From: Warburgia ugandensis
Lineage: Eukaryota > Streptophyta > Magnoliopsida > Canellales > Canellaceae
NCBI GenBank assembly: GCA_035236585.1
Contig: CP141132.1
Span: 46,937,880-47,001,879 of the forward strand
DNA: 64,000 nucleotides
Direction: 5' to 3'
This document shows positions 50,000-59,770 of this stretch, one piece after another. Within the stretch, counting starts at the first letter, position 1. Each line of letters starts with the position of its first letter. The notes under the pieces are model-generated. The model searched no databases. It was not told where the DNA came from and was given only the letters and a program-made list of their open reading frames with translations. Made by a program: the position numbers and the translations under genes.

Positions 50000-50680
50000 A
50001 CAAACCTTAGGTGTGAACCTCCTCAGGCACGCATTCCCTGCCTCATACTATGCAATTGTGCGGGCGCCCTAGATAAGACTCAGGAACTCTAACTCCATGC
50101 ATTAAAACACATGAGGTGGAAAGAATTATCTATAAACACTGCTTTGAAATCCTATGATGAAATGACATCTACACCCTCAAAATAGTTCCTCTTAGTTGTT
50201 GGCCACCAAAATGCCACCTCACCTGTCGGAAAAACTGGCAACCACCACCTGCTTATCCTTGGGAATGGCCATCGCTACAAAAATCCTCTCTACATCATAT
50301 AATAATGTCCTAGCACTCTTTGCCCCATCCTCACCAGAGAACTTAGGCGCAATCCACCTAAACATCTTAAGAAAGTTGTCCATCTTGGGACCATCATCCT
50401 TTACCTCTATTACTCCTACAACCACACCAGCACCTCTGTTAGCTTCTAGTCATTGTCTCATCTTTTGGAATATGGGCTAGACTACCTGGTATGGCTCATC
50501 AGGTCAGTCACCAATAACACCCTATCCCTGTGGTGGTCAATTTGTCATTAGGCAAGGGTGGGTCCTCTCCACATCTCCCAAGTTCCATCTAAAACCAATA
50601 AAATCCTACGCAATTTTCTCCTATATAACTATCTTCCACTCAATCCTAAGACTTACTCCCCTATAGGTTGGTACTGTTGA
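50000..50680 (-). pseudogene. Element C gag remains
   Basis: Minus-strand frame 50219-50425 contains KMFRWIAPKFSGEDGAKSAR and YDVERIFVAMAIPKDKQVV, a capsid-like stretch similar to Tekay1 gag near 10015 (KFSGEDGPDAAEPW). The surrounding sequence is decayed. Between 49480 and 50000 no motif is clear. Confidence 0.7.
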
Positions 50681-50719
50681 TTTTTATAGTAGTTTGACTG
50701 TGAGTAGTAATAACGTATA

Positions 50720-50731
50720 GCTTTGACACGA
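50720..50731 (-). promoter_or_regulatory. Element C primer-binding site (degenerate)
   Basis: The minus strand reads TCGTGTCAAAGC next to the inner end of the 5' LTR, matching the initiator-Met site TGGTATCAGAGC at 8 of 12 positions. Confidence 0.55.
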
Positions 50732-50733
50732 AA

Positions 50734-52996
50734 TCAGTCACAACTTGGTATTCTAAAATTATATTTTGGAAATTTTCTTTATTACAAAGAAAAGTTAGAA
50801 AATCATAATATATGTATTTAAAAAAAATCAACCTTTGAACCTAATGTCAAGTGCAAAACCTTCTTACATACATTAATGTAAGGAAAGCACATTAAATCAA
50901 CTTTCTTTGCCGCAAGATCCACTAGCCATAATTTCAATTACTAAATAAAAGCACACAAATTGTTTATAAGGCTTACAATATAATGAGTATCGACCTTAGA
51001 CTTATTGTCAAACTACTAAAATAGTCCAAAATAAAATTCAACTACTAACATAACAAATTACTCTTTTGCTCTTGTACATCCAAAGACTGATGCAAATCTC
51101 TCAAGTATTAGAAGCATCTCCTCTCCTATGGTTAGTTCATCTATTGAACTAGAACTTAATTTTCTTCTCTAATATTTTTAGAAGAAAATCTAGTACCCTG
51201 CTGGAAAAAAAAAACAAAGTGGCTCCATTGACTGGCAAGCCAATTAAGAGTGTTCCAAATACACAACCAATCAATTTGATTTGATATGCTTAAAACATCA
51301 ATGCTCTGACCTCATCGATGTCTCATATGGATTTGTTGTAGGAGAATGAGCATAAATGTTTGTGTTGGAATAATGATAATACTATTGTCCTTAAAATTTC
51401 TAAATAGGTTAAAAGAAATAAGAATGCATATGTAAATAACACTAACAATCAACATACTAAGTTTAGTTTAACTTGTGCGTGTGGAATCTATAATAAAGCA
51501 TGTATTTTTATAGGTATGCTGAAAAGGAACAATTATCTCAATTTAACATAATTAACATGGTACTAGGAAATGCTCCAAATAATAGTTTAAATCAAATTCT
51601 CATACAAAATTACAATTAATAAATCCTTCATAATGAAAAGCGTGATAAGGGATGCACTAATGAGAAAATAATAATAATTTTGAAATCATGCTCAACAAAT
51701 AATGAAAATACTCATACATATCATACGGGTGACAATTTAGTCCTATCACATGAACACTGGCATACTTGTCCTACCAATAGAGACTGGAAGAAGGTCCAAC
51801 ACTCCTAAGCTGTCCACTCTCCCAGACCATGAACAACACAATCCACGTTGTCCAACACTCTTAGACATCAAACACACAATCCACACTATCCAAATCTCTT
51901 GTGCATCAAATGCACTTGCCATATTGTCCAACACTCTTGGACATCAACCACACATCACACACATTCTAATGCTCCTGAACTATCAATATATCCAATGCTC
52001 CTTTACATCATCAGGCCTTACAGCTGCTTAGTGATCACATGCCTTATGGTCTGCCTACTTGAGTCAACATCAAGTGGCTTTTCCCTTAATAACAAATCAT
52101 AAGCTTTAGGTCTTACAGCATCTTGATGAGTGCTAACCTTGAAAACTCCTATTGAATAAGTAAATTGATTTCCAAACCAAGTAAAAGTTGAATATAGAAA
52201 ATTTTGAGTTTGCATACAATCTCGCACATAAATGAGCATTCTCAAATGATTTAACTGTATAAGGCTTTCCATACATAGAGTTACGATTCATGCATCCTCA
52301 ATAAGAAAAACAAGTCCTACCATTACTAACTTCATATCCACTTTCCAAATATCCTCACTACATACATATAGTCATGAACAAGACGAAAGGAAAGAGCATG
52401 AATCTAAATATTACATGTTTTGCACACTTCAATGTGCAATCATAAATGATGACAAATTGGAATTATCAATGAACCCATACAATTAAAGTAAACAAAGTAT
52501 ATTACATAAAAACAATTGTTGGCTTGTTCACATACATACATTACTGAACTTTAATCCATGCCACTACCTATGAGCATGTTAGAGATTTATCTTACCAAAA
52601 TATTGATGCTAGTTTCTAGAGTTATGCATTAAATAATTTTGGAGGTTAGGATAATTTAGTAAAGGTTCCTAGTCATTTCTATGCTAGTTATTTTCATGTC
52701 GTCCCTTTGGGATATGCATTCTTTTGTATGGTTATTCCTTGAGTGATTCCTTAACTCATATAATGTTGAACTAAAGGGCTAACATCATTGATTAGCATTC
52801 CTTAATAACCTAACTCTAGGTTATTCCTCACTAAGACACACGTTGCTTAAAAGACTAGGTGCATGTCATCTATCGCCATGTTTTTCATATGGCATCTCGC
52901 CAATCACAAACAGAACTAGTTCCAACTATCCAATTCTAGTTTTGGACAGTAGTAAACCACACTACATTATGTCCTCAAATTTATGTCTTTTACATG
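50734..52996 (-). repeat. Element C 5' LTR, inner part
   Basis: Homologous to the 3' LTR from 51780 on. The part 50734-51780 is the end of the LTR that is missing from the other copy because of its truncation at 45000. It is interrupted at 52996 by the CACTA element and resumes at about 59405. Confidence 0.75.
51812..52000. repeat. 38-bp minisatellite in the element C 5' LTR
   Basis: Same five-unit array as 45029-45217. Confidence 0.8.
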
Positions 52997-53011
52997 CACT
53001 ACTAAAATTGG

Positions 53012-53440
53012 TGTTTTATAAGATGGCAAAAACAAGATGGTTTAAATACAACTGTTTTTAAATACAACTGTCTTATATTGTCATGTCCAATACAAGATAG
53101 TTTTTCAAAAACAATCTTATAAAACAAGTTTATATGATGGTTATTGAAAACCATCTTATTGTCAACAAAATATAAGATAGTTTTCCAAAACCATTTTATA
53201 AAATAGTCTTAAGAATATAAGATGATTTTCAAAAGCCATCTTCTAAATTATGTTTACAAGATGGTTTTTGGAAATTATCTTATATAATATACAATATAAG
53301 ATGGTTTTTGAAAACCGTCTTATATGGTCATGTTTTATAAGAGAGTTTTAAAAACTGTCTTATATTGTCCTACACAATATATGACAAGTTATGAAAAGCA
53401 TCTTGTAAAGTCATATTTTGTAGGACGATTTTTAAGAGTC
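53012..53440. repeat. Left subterminal palindromic repeats of the CACTA element
   Basis: About eight copies of an imperfect palindrome of 25-30 bp, consensus TATAAGATGGTTTTYGAAAA followed by CCATCTTATA, spaced by 20-40 bp. In En/Spm such subterminal repeats are binding sites of the TNPA-type protein and are needed for excision. That function is inferred here from position and repetition. Confidence 0.85.
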
Positions 53441-53884
53441 ATCCTTCAAATCTTCTTTTTAATACAACATGAAGTTCAACCTTTAAATTTTTACTCTCAG
53501 TTGCTTCGAGGGAAAACTTAATCATTGAGTTGGATTTACATACACTTTGACCCGAACTTTTATGTTCTTAGTTGATATCGGTTGGGTAGTATTCATTCTT
53601 GTTTTTGTCATATGTTTACTTTATTTGATGTTTATGGCCATAAAAGTCCTTTTCTTGATCTTTTTTCTTCTTGTATGAGTGTGGTCATTCATGTGTATAG
53701 ATCAGTGTGTGGATCATTTATGTGTATGGATCAGTCATGTTTTTCCATTATTCTTACTTGTCCCAATCCTAAAGTTAAAACGTTTGAGTCCTCTAATATA
53801 TATTATATATGTTTTTACTAACTATATACATTTACATTTTCTGTTCACACCAAGTATTTAGTTAAATGCCTAACCTATGTTATT

Positions 53885-56250
53885 AATCTTTTTCATGTCT
53901 TGAAAGTCTTCGAATGCATCCAAACATCAACTTTTGGACAAAATGGAAAAATATGCTTGGATGAGTGCATAAAGATCGCCAAGGGAATATAAGGAGGGAA
54001 TAGAAAAGTTGATAGAGTTTGCACTTGGGCAGGTGATGATTGTAATTGAACACTATGTCAATATGCAAAAACCTGAAAAAGATTACTATTGGTGAGTTTT
54101 GAGAACATTTATGTTCAATGGAGTTGATGAAACTATCACACCTAGATGTGGCATGGAGAGGGGATACCTCATAGGCTAGTGATAAGGGATAAATATGAAA
54201 AAGGAGCCACTGTATGAAGTGTTACATATAGTATTACAAGTGCACCAATGTTTCAAGTTGTATACAATGACTTCCAAGACAACCTAGAACAATTTTTAGA
54301 GTACATTAGAGGAAGTTGATAAGCCATTGTATGTTAGGTGTACATGTTATACCAAATTGTTTGAGTGGTAAATCTCTACAACGTGAAGTCAAGATAAGTC
54401 ATTTCACATCAAGGTTTTACATAATTGTTGAAAGTTATAGGCAAAATACTACCCAAGGAGAAAAAATTGGCTAGATGAACATGGGAGGCAAAGAAAACCT
54501 TGGTTGCAGTAGGGTTGAAGTAAGAAAAGATACATTCCTGTCCCAATGATTACATCTTATATAAAAATAAGAACAAAGGCACAAGTATATGTCCAACTTG
54601 TGGATATTCAAGATGGAAGATGAAGAAGAATTCAAGTGATCGACAAGTGAAAGATATCCTTGCATAGGTCCTATGATATTCTTTCCTATTCCAAGATTCC
54701 AAAGAATGTTTCGTAGTAAAGAAATAGCAAAGAAACTATATGGCATGCCATGGAGAGAGTAGGTGATAACTATTTACATCATCCAGCTAATAGCCTAGCG
54801 TGGAAGTTTATAGACTTCGTGTGGCCTGATTTTGGAGAAGAACTTAGAAGCTATGACTTGCAATATCTACAAATGGGATTAATCCTCATAGTTCTATCAG
54901 CAGTAGGTATAGTTTTGGCCTATTATAGCAGTTTGCTACAACCTTCCACCATCGTTGTGCATGATGAGAAAGTTCATGATGTTAATTCTGTTAATATTAG
55001 GTCCTAAGCAACCTGGGAATGACATTGATGTGTACTTGGCTTTGTTGATTGATGATCTTAGGACATTGTGGGTAGTAGGGGTTGAAGCTTATGATGCATA
55101 CAAGAAAGAGACATTCACCCTTAAGGCTGTACTACTATATACAATAAGCGACTTTCCTACATAAGGTAAGTTGGTGGGATGCACAGTGATACAATGCCTG
55201 TCCTATTTGTAGTGACCAAACATGTATCACATGACTTCAACATGGTAGGAAAATGGCATTCCTAGACCACAGAAGATGGTTGCATAGAGACCATTCATAC
55301 TATTTTAAAAAGGCAAAATTGAACGATAGTGTGATGACTAGGACACCTCCAAAGAGGTTGACTAGATGAAAAGTATTGAAATAAGTTGAGAACCTTAATG
55401 TATCATGGGGGAGGAAGAAGAATCTAACTTCATGTACATATGAAAGCAACTCTAAAAACTATTTACAGAAGAAATTAATATTCTTTCAACTTGTATACTA
55501 GAAATCCCTACACATGTAGCATATGCTTGATGTCATGCACATTGAGAAGAATGTTTGTGAAAGCTTGACCAATACCTTACTCAACACGCCAGAAAAGGTA
55601 GAGGATGGACTTGCAGCTTGAATGGATCTCATAACAATGGGTTTAAAGAGAAGATTGCATCCACAAGACTGGGGCAGCCAAGGGACATACTTGCTTAAAG
55701 CAAATTATACACTTAGCATAGAGGAGAGAAGAATACTATGTAAAACCCTATCAAATATCAAATTCCTAAATGGGTACTCTTCAAACTTTAGAAACATTGT
55801 CTTCATGGAAGAGCTAAAATTGTTAGGAATAAAGTTTCATAATTTTCATGCATTGATGCAACAACTCCTGCTTGTAGTAATACGTTAAATGCTACTAGAT
55901 AAAGTTAGAAGATCTATTACTACATTCTGCTACTTCTTTAATGCATTGTGCAAGAAGCTTGTGGATGCTTCAAAATTACAAGAAATACAGGAGCATTTAG
56001 TGACAACCTTATGCAAGCTTGAGACAATCTTTCCACCTTCCTTCTTAGATATCATGGTACAGTTAACAATGCACCGCATTGATAAGGTTGAGCTGCGTGG
56101 ACTTATTTATTTGTGATGGATGTACCCATTTGAAAGGTACATGAAGGTGTTAAAAGGTTATGTACAAAATAACAATCAGCCGAAGGGGTGTATTGTCGCA
56201 TGTTAAATAGCAGAGGAAATGGTGGAGTTTTGCACTAAATATTTATTAGT
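53885..56250 (+). pseudogene. TNP2-like CACTA transposase relic
   Basis: Plus-strand remains of an En/Spm TNP2 (TNPD-type) transposase, which recognises and cuts the element ends. Seen in order: the N-terminal association domain (REYKEGIEKLIEFALGQV near 53985); the transposase body with IPRFQRMFRSKEIAKKLYG (54690), YLHHPANSLAWKFIDF (54772) and QPGNDIDVYLALL (55008); DVMHIEKNVCES (55527); and GYSSNFRNIVFMEELKLLGI followed by ALMQQLL (55770-55870). A DUF4218-like end follows, with FPPSFLDIMVQL (56029), WMYPFERYMKVLKGYV (56117) and EEMVEFCTKYL (56213). From about 55515 to 56249 one frame is kept but holds four stops (55619, 55886, 56114, 56204). Upstream the frame changes several times. It cannot encode an intact protein. 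Confidence 0.88.
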
Positions 56251-56860
56251 AGTGGATGCTATTAGAATCCTAAGTAAGAAACATTCAGGTGCATCAATTG
56301 ATCTAAGAGTTGGTGAAACCTCTCCAGTGGTCATGTATTGACCATTGATAGTAAGGAACAGGACCAAGCACACCTTTATGCCTTGTGAAAGATTAATGTT
56401 GATAAAGTTCAACCGTACATTGAGTAAGTAACTAATGTTTCTCTCTTTGGTTTCTTTTCCATAATTAATTTAAACATTAATGTTGATGTTTGTATATATA
56501 ATTTTCATCTCTTCATTATATAATATGCACATGGACTTCCTAAAAGAAAGGTATCCAAGATGAACATTGTCGTTCCTTAACTACTGGGCTTCTTCAAAAG
56601 GTATATAATTACAATGAAATAATGTTTCATTAAGTTAATTGAGTTGTAATAGCATATGCACATATACATTAATCATATCAATTAATATTATACAAAAGTT
56701 TTAGATCAACAAGATGTTCCAAGTCATAGTATTTTTGAATGTGTCTTGGTTGATGAATGTGCAACTCCTAGACCTTCATTGATGAAAATGTTGTCTTCGT
56801 TGCTTCAAGGATTGTAAGTTGTTTTACATGCCTATCTCTATATCTATTGAATTATAATAT

Positions 56861-56919
56861 ACATATACATATACATACATACATACATACATACATACAT
56901 ACATACATACATACATACA

Positions 56920-56955
<36 letters not shown>

Positions 56956-56958
56956 TAT
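56861..56958. repeat. (CATA)n/(TA)n microsatellite in the CACTA element
   Basis: Tetranucleotide ACAT repeats for about 80 bp, ending in ATATATATAT, between the transposase relic and the second coding region, probably intronic or intergenic. Confidence 0.95.
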
Positions 56959-56989
56959 GAAAATGATCATGTTCTAATAATTACACATG

Positions 56990-57645
56990 TAGGAAGAGTT
57001 GACCCAAGAAACTACCACTACAAGGACTTTGAGCAAAACTACTGCAAAGAGGGACATCCTCTATAGGGCTATGGGTAAGGATGAGCACCCTGGTCAAGTA
57101 AGGGCCAAAGGTCACTGTGTGGTTCCTTTCAAATTCTTCCATAAATAAATGAATCCTCCAATAGAGGACATGGAGTCATAGAAGGAGAATATGTTAAATG
57201 AGTTATACGCAAAGGAAAATGATTTCTATAAGGACCTTTGGAGTTTCGAAGGTCCAAGTCAAGATGTTGCCCATGACCACAATAGTTGCAATCCTCCATC
57301 TAAAGAAGAGATGGAGGAGTAGATCTTCAAAGGAGATGTCCCAATCAAGGAGGTATGTATTAACATGTTTACCATTTCAATGTTCCATGTCCTAGGAACC
57401 TCCATTCATTCTTATGTACAGGTGATTTCTAATTTGCATGCGTGCATTATTGCTGCCCTCCTACCATTTCCTAGAGAATCAAGTGATGTTCATACGACTG
57501 GGGATGCAATTAAATATCATGTAGCTTGGCCAGAGAAGTATATCGAAGCAATGATTTCTAAGGTATGTATTTGGTATCATAGCATCATGTTCAACAATAA
57601 CTTTAAGGCCTGGGATAAAATTTTTAAATACTATTTCATCTAATG
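56990..57645 (+). pseudogene. Second CACTA coding relic (DUF8039-like stretch)
   Basis: Pieces of coding sequence interrupted by intron-like segments. YRAMGKDEHPGQVRAKGHCV lies at 57055-57115, in the style of the R-x-x-G proteins encoded downstream of TNP2 in plant CACTA elements. At 57440-57560 there is CIIAALLPFPRESSDVHTTG followed by DAIKYHVAWPEKYIEA, like the domain labelled DUF8039 that precedes a Ulp1 protease in such proteins. It lies between the transposase and the Ulp1-like region, so the two coding pieces may belong to one gene. Stops are present (for example after 57640), and I could not define complete exons. Confidence 0.6.
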
Positions 57646-58369
57646 TTAACTAGATATGTACAAGGTGCCATTAAAGGTATCCCCCTTGCCACCAACAAAT
57701 TATGGAATATCAATTACCCCATCCTAGGTATTTATCTATTTTTATGATAAAGTTGAATATCTTTGACTCTTCTTACTAATTTCTGAAAAAATACATCCAC
57801 AATGTAGGGATTAGTGCAGGTTCCACCTAAAATGCATCCATTCTTGAGAGGATTGTATAGACTAATTAAGGAAGATAAGGAATTAGTCTTATAAGGATAA
57901 AGGCCGGTGTGCTTTCCCACGACATACTTGAGTTTCTAGTCATGAAAGAAAACCTCTTAGCCATATGTAATATGGCTTAGTTGGAATACACGCACATCAT
58001 CATTTATATTGGTTATGTCATGTAACTATTCTAATAAGAATCAAATTGACATTACTTGTTAATAGGACATGATAGGTATTTAAAATTAAGTTTCTGCAGG
58101 TCTTTGCATGAGAAATTGCAAAGATTAGAGGTTAAGGACGTTTACAAATTCCTTAACCCTACTGTCGTCTCTGGGCCAAAGGAGCATTTGTACAAGAAGA
58201 AATAAATAGAAGATATCATACCTGGGTTATTGTGTTGTGACAAGTTGTAGGCCTTACTAATTCCCTACAATAGTGGGTAAGTTATTACATGTCTTGCTAA
58301 ATTATGACATTCCATAAACATGAATATGTATATAAGTTAAGGTTTATAAATTTATATTAATTAATTATG

Positions 58370-58850
58370 TAAAAAGGTCCCATTGGATGCTGCTAGCTTT
58401 GGATGTGCATGGTGAGCATGCAATGTTTTTTTTTATTCTTGTGAAGCACACATTTGAGGCTCACTAATGGAAATTATGAACAAGTAAATATGCCTTTTAT
58501 TTCATTCACTATAATAGTTGGATAACTGATAACTATCCTTTTTATTCATATCTAATTCTTTTACTTATGTATTTAGTTCATGGTATAAATGGTCAGAGAT
58601 GGAAAAATATTAACCATCCAGTAAAAATGACTTGGAAAAAGGTCAAGGTAAGGTTTACTAGTTCTTTAGTATTACCCTATAAGCTAAATTTATAATTACA
58701 CATGGTATTTGAACATTTTCTATTGACTTTATTATGCAGTGTCCTAGACAGCAATCTGATTATGAGTGTGGGTATTACATTCTCAGATATATGAGAACTC
58801 TCATTTGCAAAGGATTTATGATCTCCCAATTGAGAAAGGTTCAATTAATT
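58370..58850 (+). pseudogene. Ulp1-like (C48) cysteine protease relic of the CACTA element
   Basis: SHWMLLALDVHG (58377-58412) supplies the expected catalytic His (codon 58380-58382). TWKKVK (58630-58647) is followed by an intron 58648-58739 with GT...AG ends. The next exon starts CPRQQSDYECGYYILRYMRT, with the Gln (58749) and Cys (58767-58769) of the C48 active site. Ulp1-type proteases cleave SUMO-like conjugates. Plant CACTA and Mutator-like elements are known to carry them, with unclear purpose. The Asp of the triad would lie in the frame-disturbed stretch between the first two exons and is not certain. The exon boundary before 58377 is not defined. Confidence 0.75.
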
Positions 58851-59104
58851 GACTGATCATCATTCTTATGGATATGTTCCTTTTTTATTTAAGTTTGTGT
58901 GTGCTTTCTTTATTTCATTGAGAAGTATATATGGAGAAGTTCAATGTGGAATATTGGAAGTGTTGAATGTGGACGAATGTATTTTGTAGAATGACTGTGG
59001 CCTCTAGAAATAAAGTGTTGAACATATATTGAACTATAGAAACTACAAAAACAGTGTATAAATGGAAACCAACAAAGGAACACACAAATTATGCAAGAAG
59101 TATA

Positions 59105-59404
59105 TGCAATATAGGATGGTTATTGAAAAATAATCTTATAAAACTTCCAAAAATAAGATGGTTTTTGAAAATCCATCCTATATTACATAGATTTATAAGA
59201 TGGTTTTTCAAAAACCATCCTTTAATATCCATGGTTTATAAGATAGTTTTAAAAAACTGCCCTATATTACACAGGTTCATAAGATGATTTTTTTTAAAAT
59301 TATTCTAGTAATATCCATGGTTTATAAGATGATTTTTGAACAATAATCCAAATATTATAAAGTTTTATAACATGGTTTTTAAAAAACCATACTTTAATAT
59401 CCAT
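59105..59404. repeat. Right subterminal palindromic repeats of the CACTA element
   Basis: About six copies of the TATAAGATGGTTTTTGAAAA type palindrome, mirroring the left end. They alternate with the spacer TAATATCCATGG. Confidence 0.85.
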
Positions 59405-59770
59405 CGTCCTAGAAGACCAAAAATTCATGTCTATTTCCAAAGGTATGTTCCAGCATAAGTTCACCCAAACCAATCCAAGTTCAAAGGAAAAGAAAAAACA
59501 AAACACCAATTCACATGCCTACTCCACTTTTTTGTATGCAGTTTATGGGTCACATGACTAGACCTTAGTTCCTTGCCAAAATCTCTTCTTATGCCCTTTC
59601 CTTGTTTCAAATTAAACCCAACTCCTATTTCCCCAAGTAATGGCCTTTAAAATCTCATATTTTTGTGGTTTTTCATCACCAACATGAGCTTCATGCTAGG
59701 GTTGAAAACCATTTTGTCCCAAGCTTTCCCAGTCTCCAAATTGCAATCATCTTTTAGCCTCCAAGCTTCA
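59405..59770 (-). repeat. Element C 5' LTR, outer part
   Basis: Matches 46620-46680 and then 47768-48060 of the 3' LTR (for example CAAAACACCAATTCACATGC and TTTATGGGTCACATGAC). The match stops at about 59770, where LTR D begins. Confidence 0.7.

Larger units (their letters stand above)
52997..59404 (+). mobile_element. CACTA (En/Spm-type) DNA transposon, right end missing
   Basis: Starts CACTACTAAAATTGG, the terminal motif of the CACTA superfamily, preceded by ATG as the likely 3-bp target duplication. Both ends carry subterminal palindromic repeats built on TATAAGATGGTTTTTGAAAA. Inside are, in order, a TNP2-type transposase relic (53885-56250), a second region with GKDEHPGQVR and GDAIKYHVAWPEKY motifs (56990-57560) and a Ulp1-like protease relic (58370-58850). 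About 6.4 kb. The expected right end (...TTTTAGTAGTG) is absent. Comparison with the other LTR C shows about 440 bp of LTR missing beside it, so one deletion probably removed both. It inserted into the element C 5' LTR. Confidence 0.88.
45000..59770 (-). mobile_element. Element C: minus-strand chromovirus with two LTRs, interrupted by a CACTA element
   Basis: Two long direct copies (45000-48550, and 50734-52996 continued at 59405-59770) flank a minus-strand region with gag and integrase-chromodomain remains. A polypurine tract and a degenerate primer-binding site stand at the expected places, so this is one retrotransposon. The chromodomain makes it a chromovirus, close to Tekay/Del. Both outer ends are lost: the left end at the 40614-44999 LTR, the right end at LTR D. 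About ten or more breaks, and much of pol is not recognisable. The LTRs differ clearly (roughly 85-90% identity by eye), so it is older than Tekay1. Confidence 0.8.

Noticed and set aside
54750-55007. Hydrophobic stretch that might suggest a host membrane protein
   Set aside because: Its start (YLHHPANSLAWKF) is the TNP2 transposase core, so the frame belongs to the CACTA relic.
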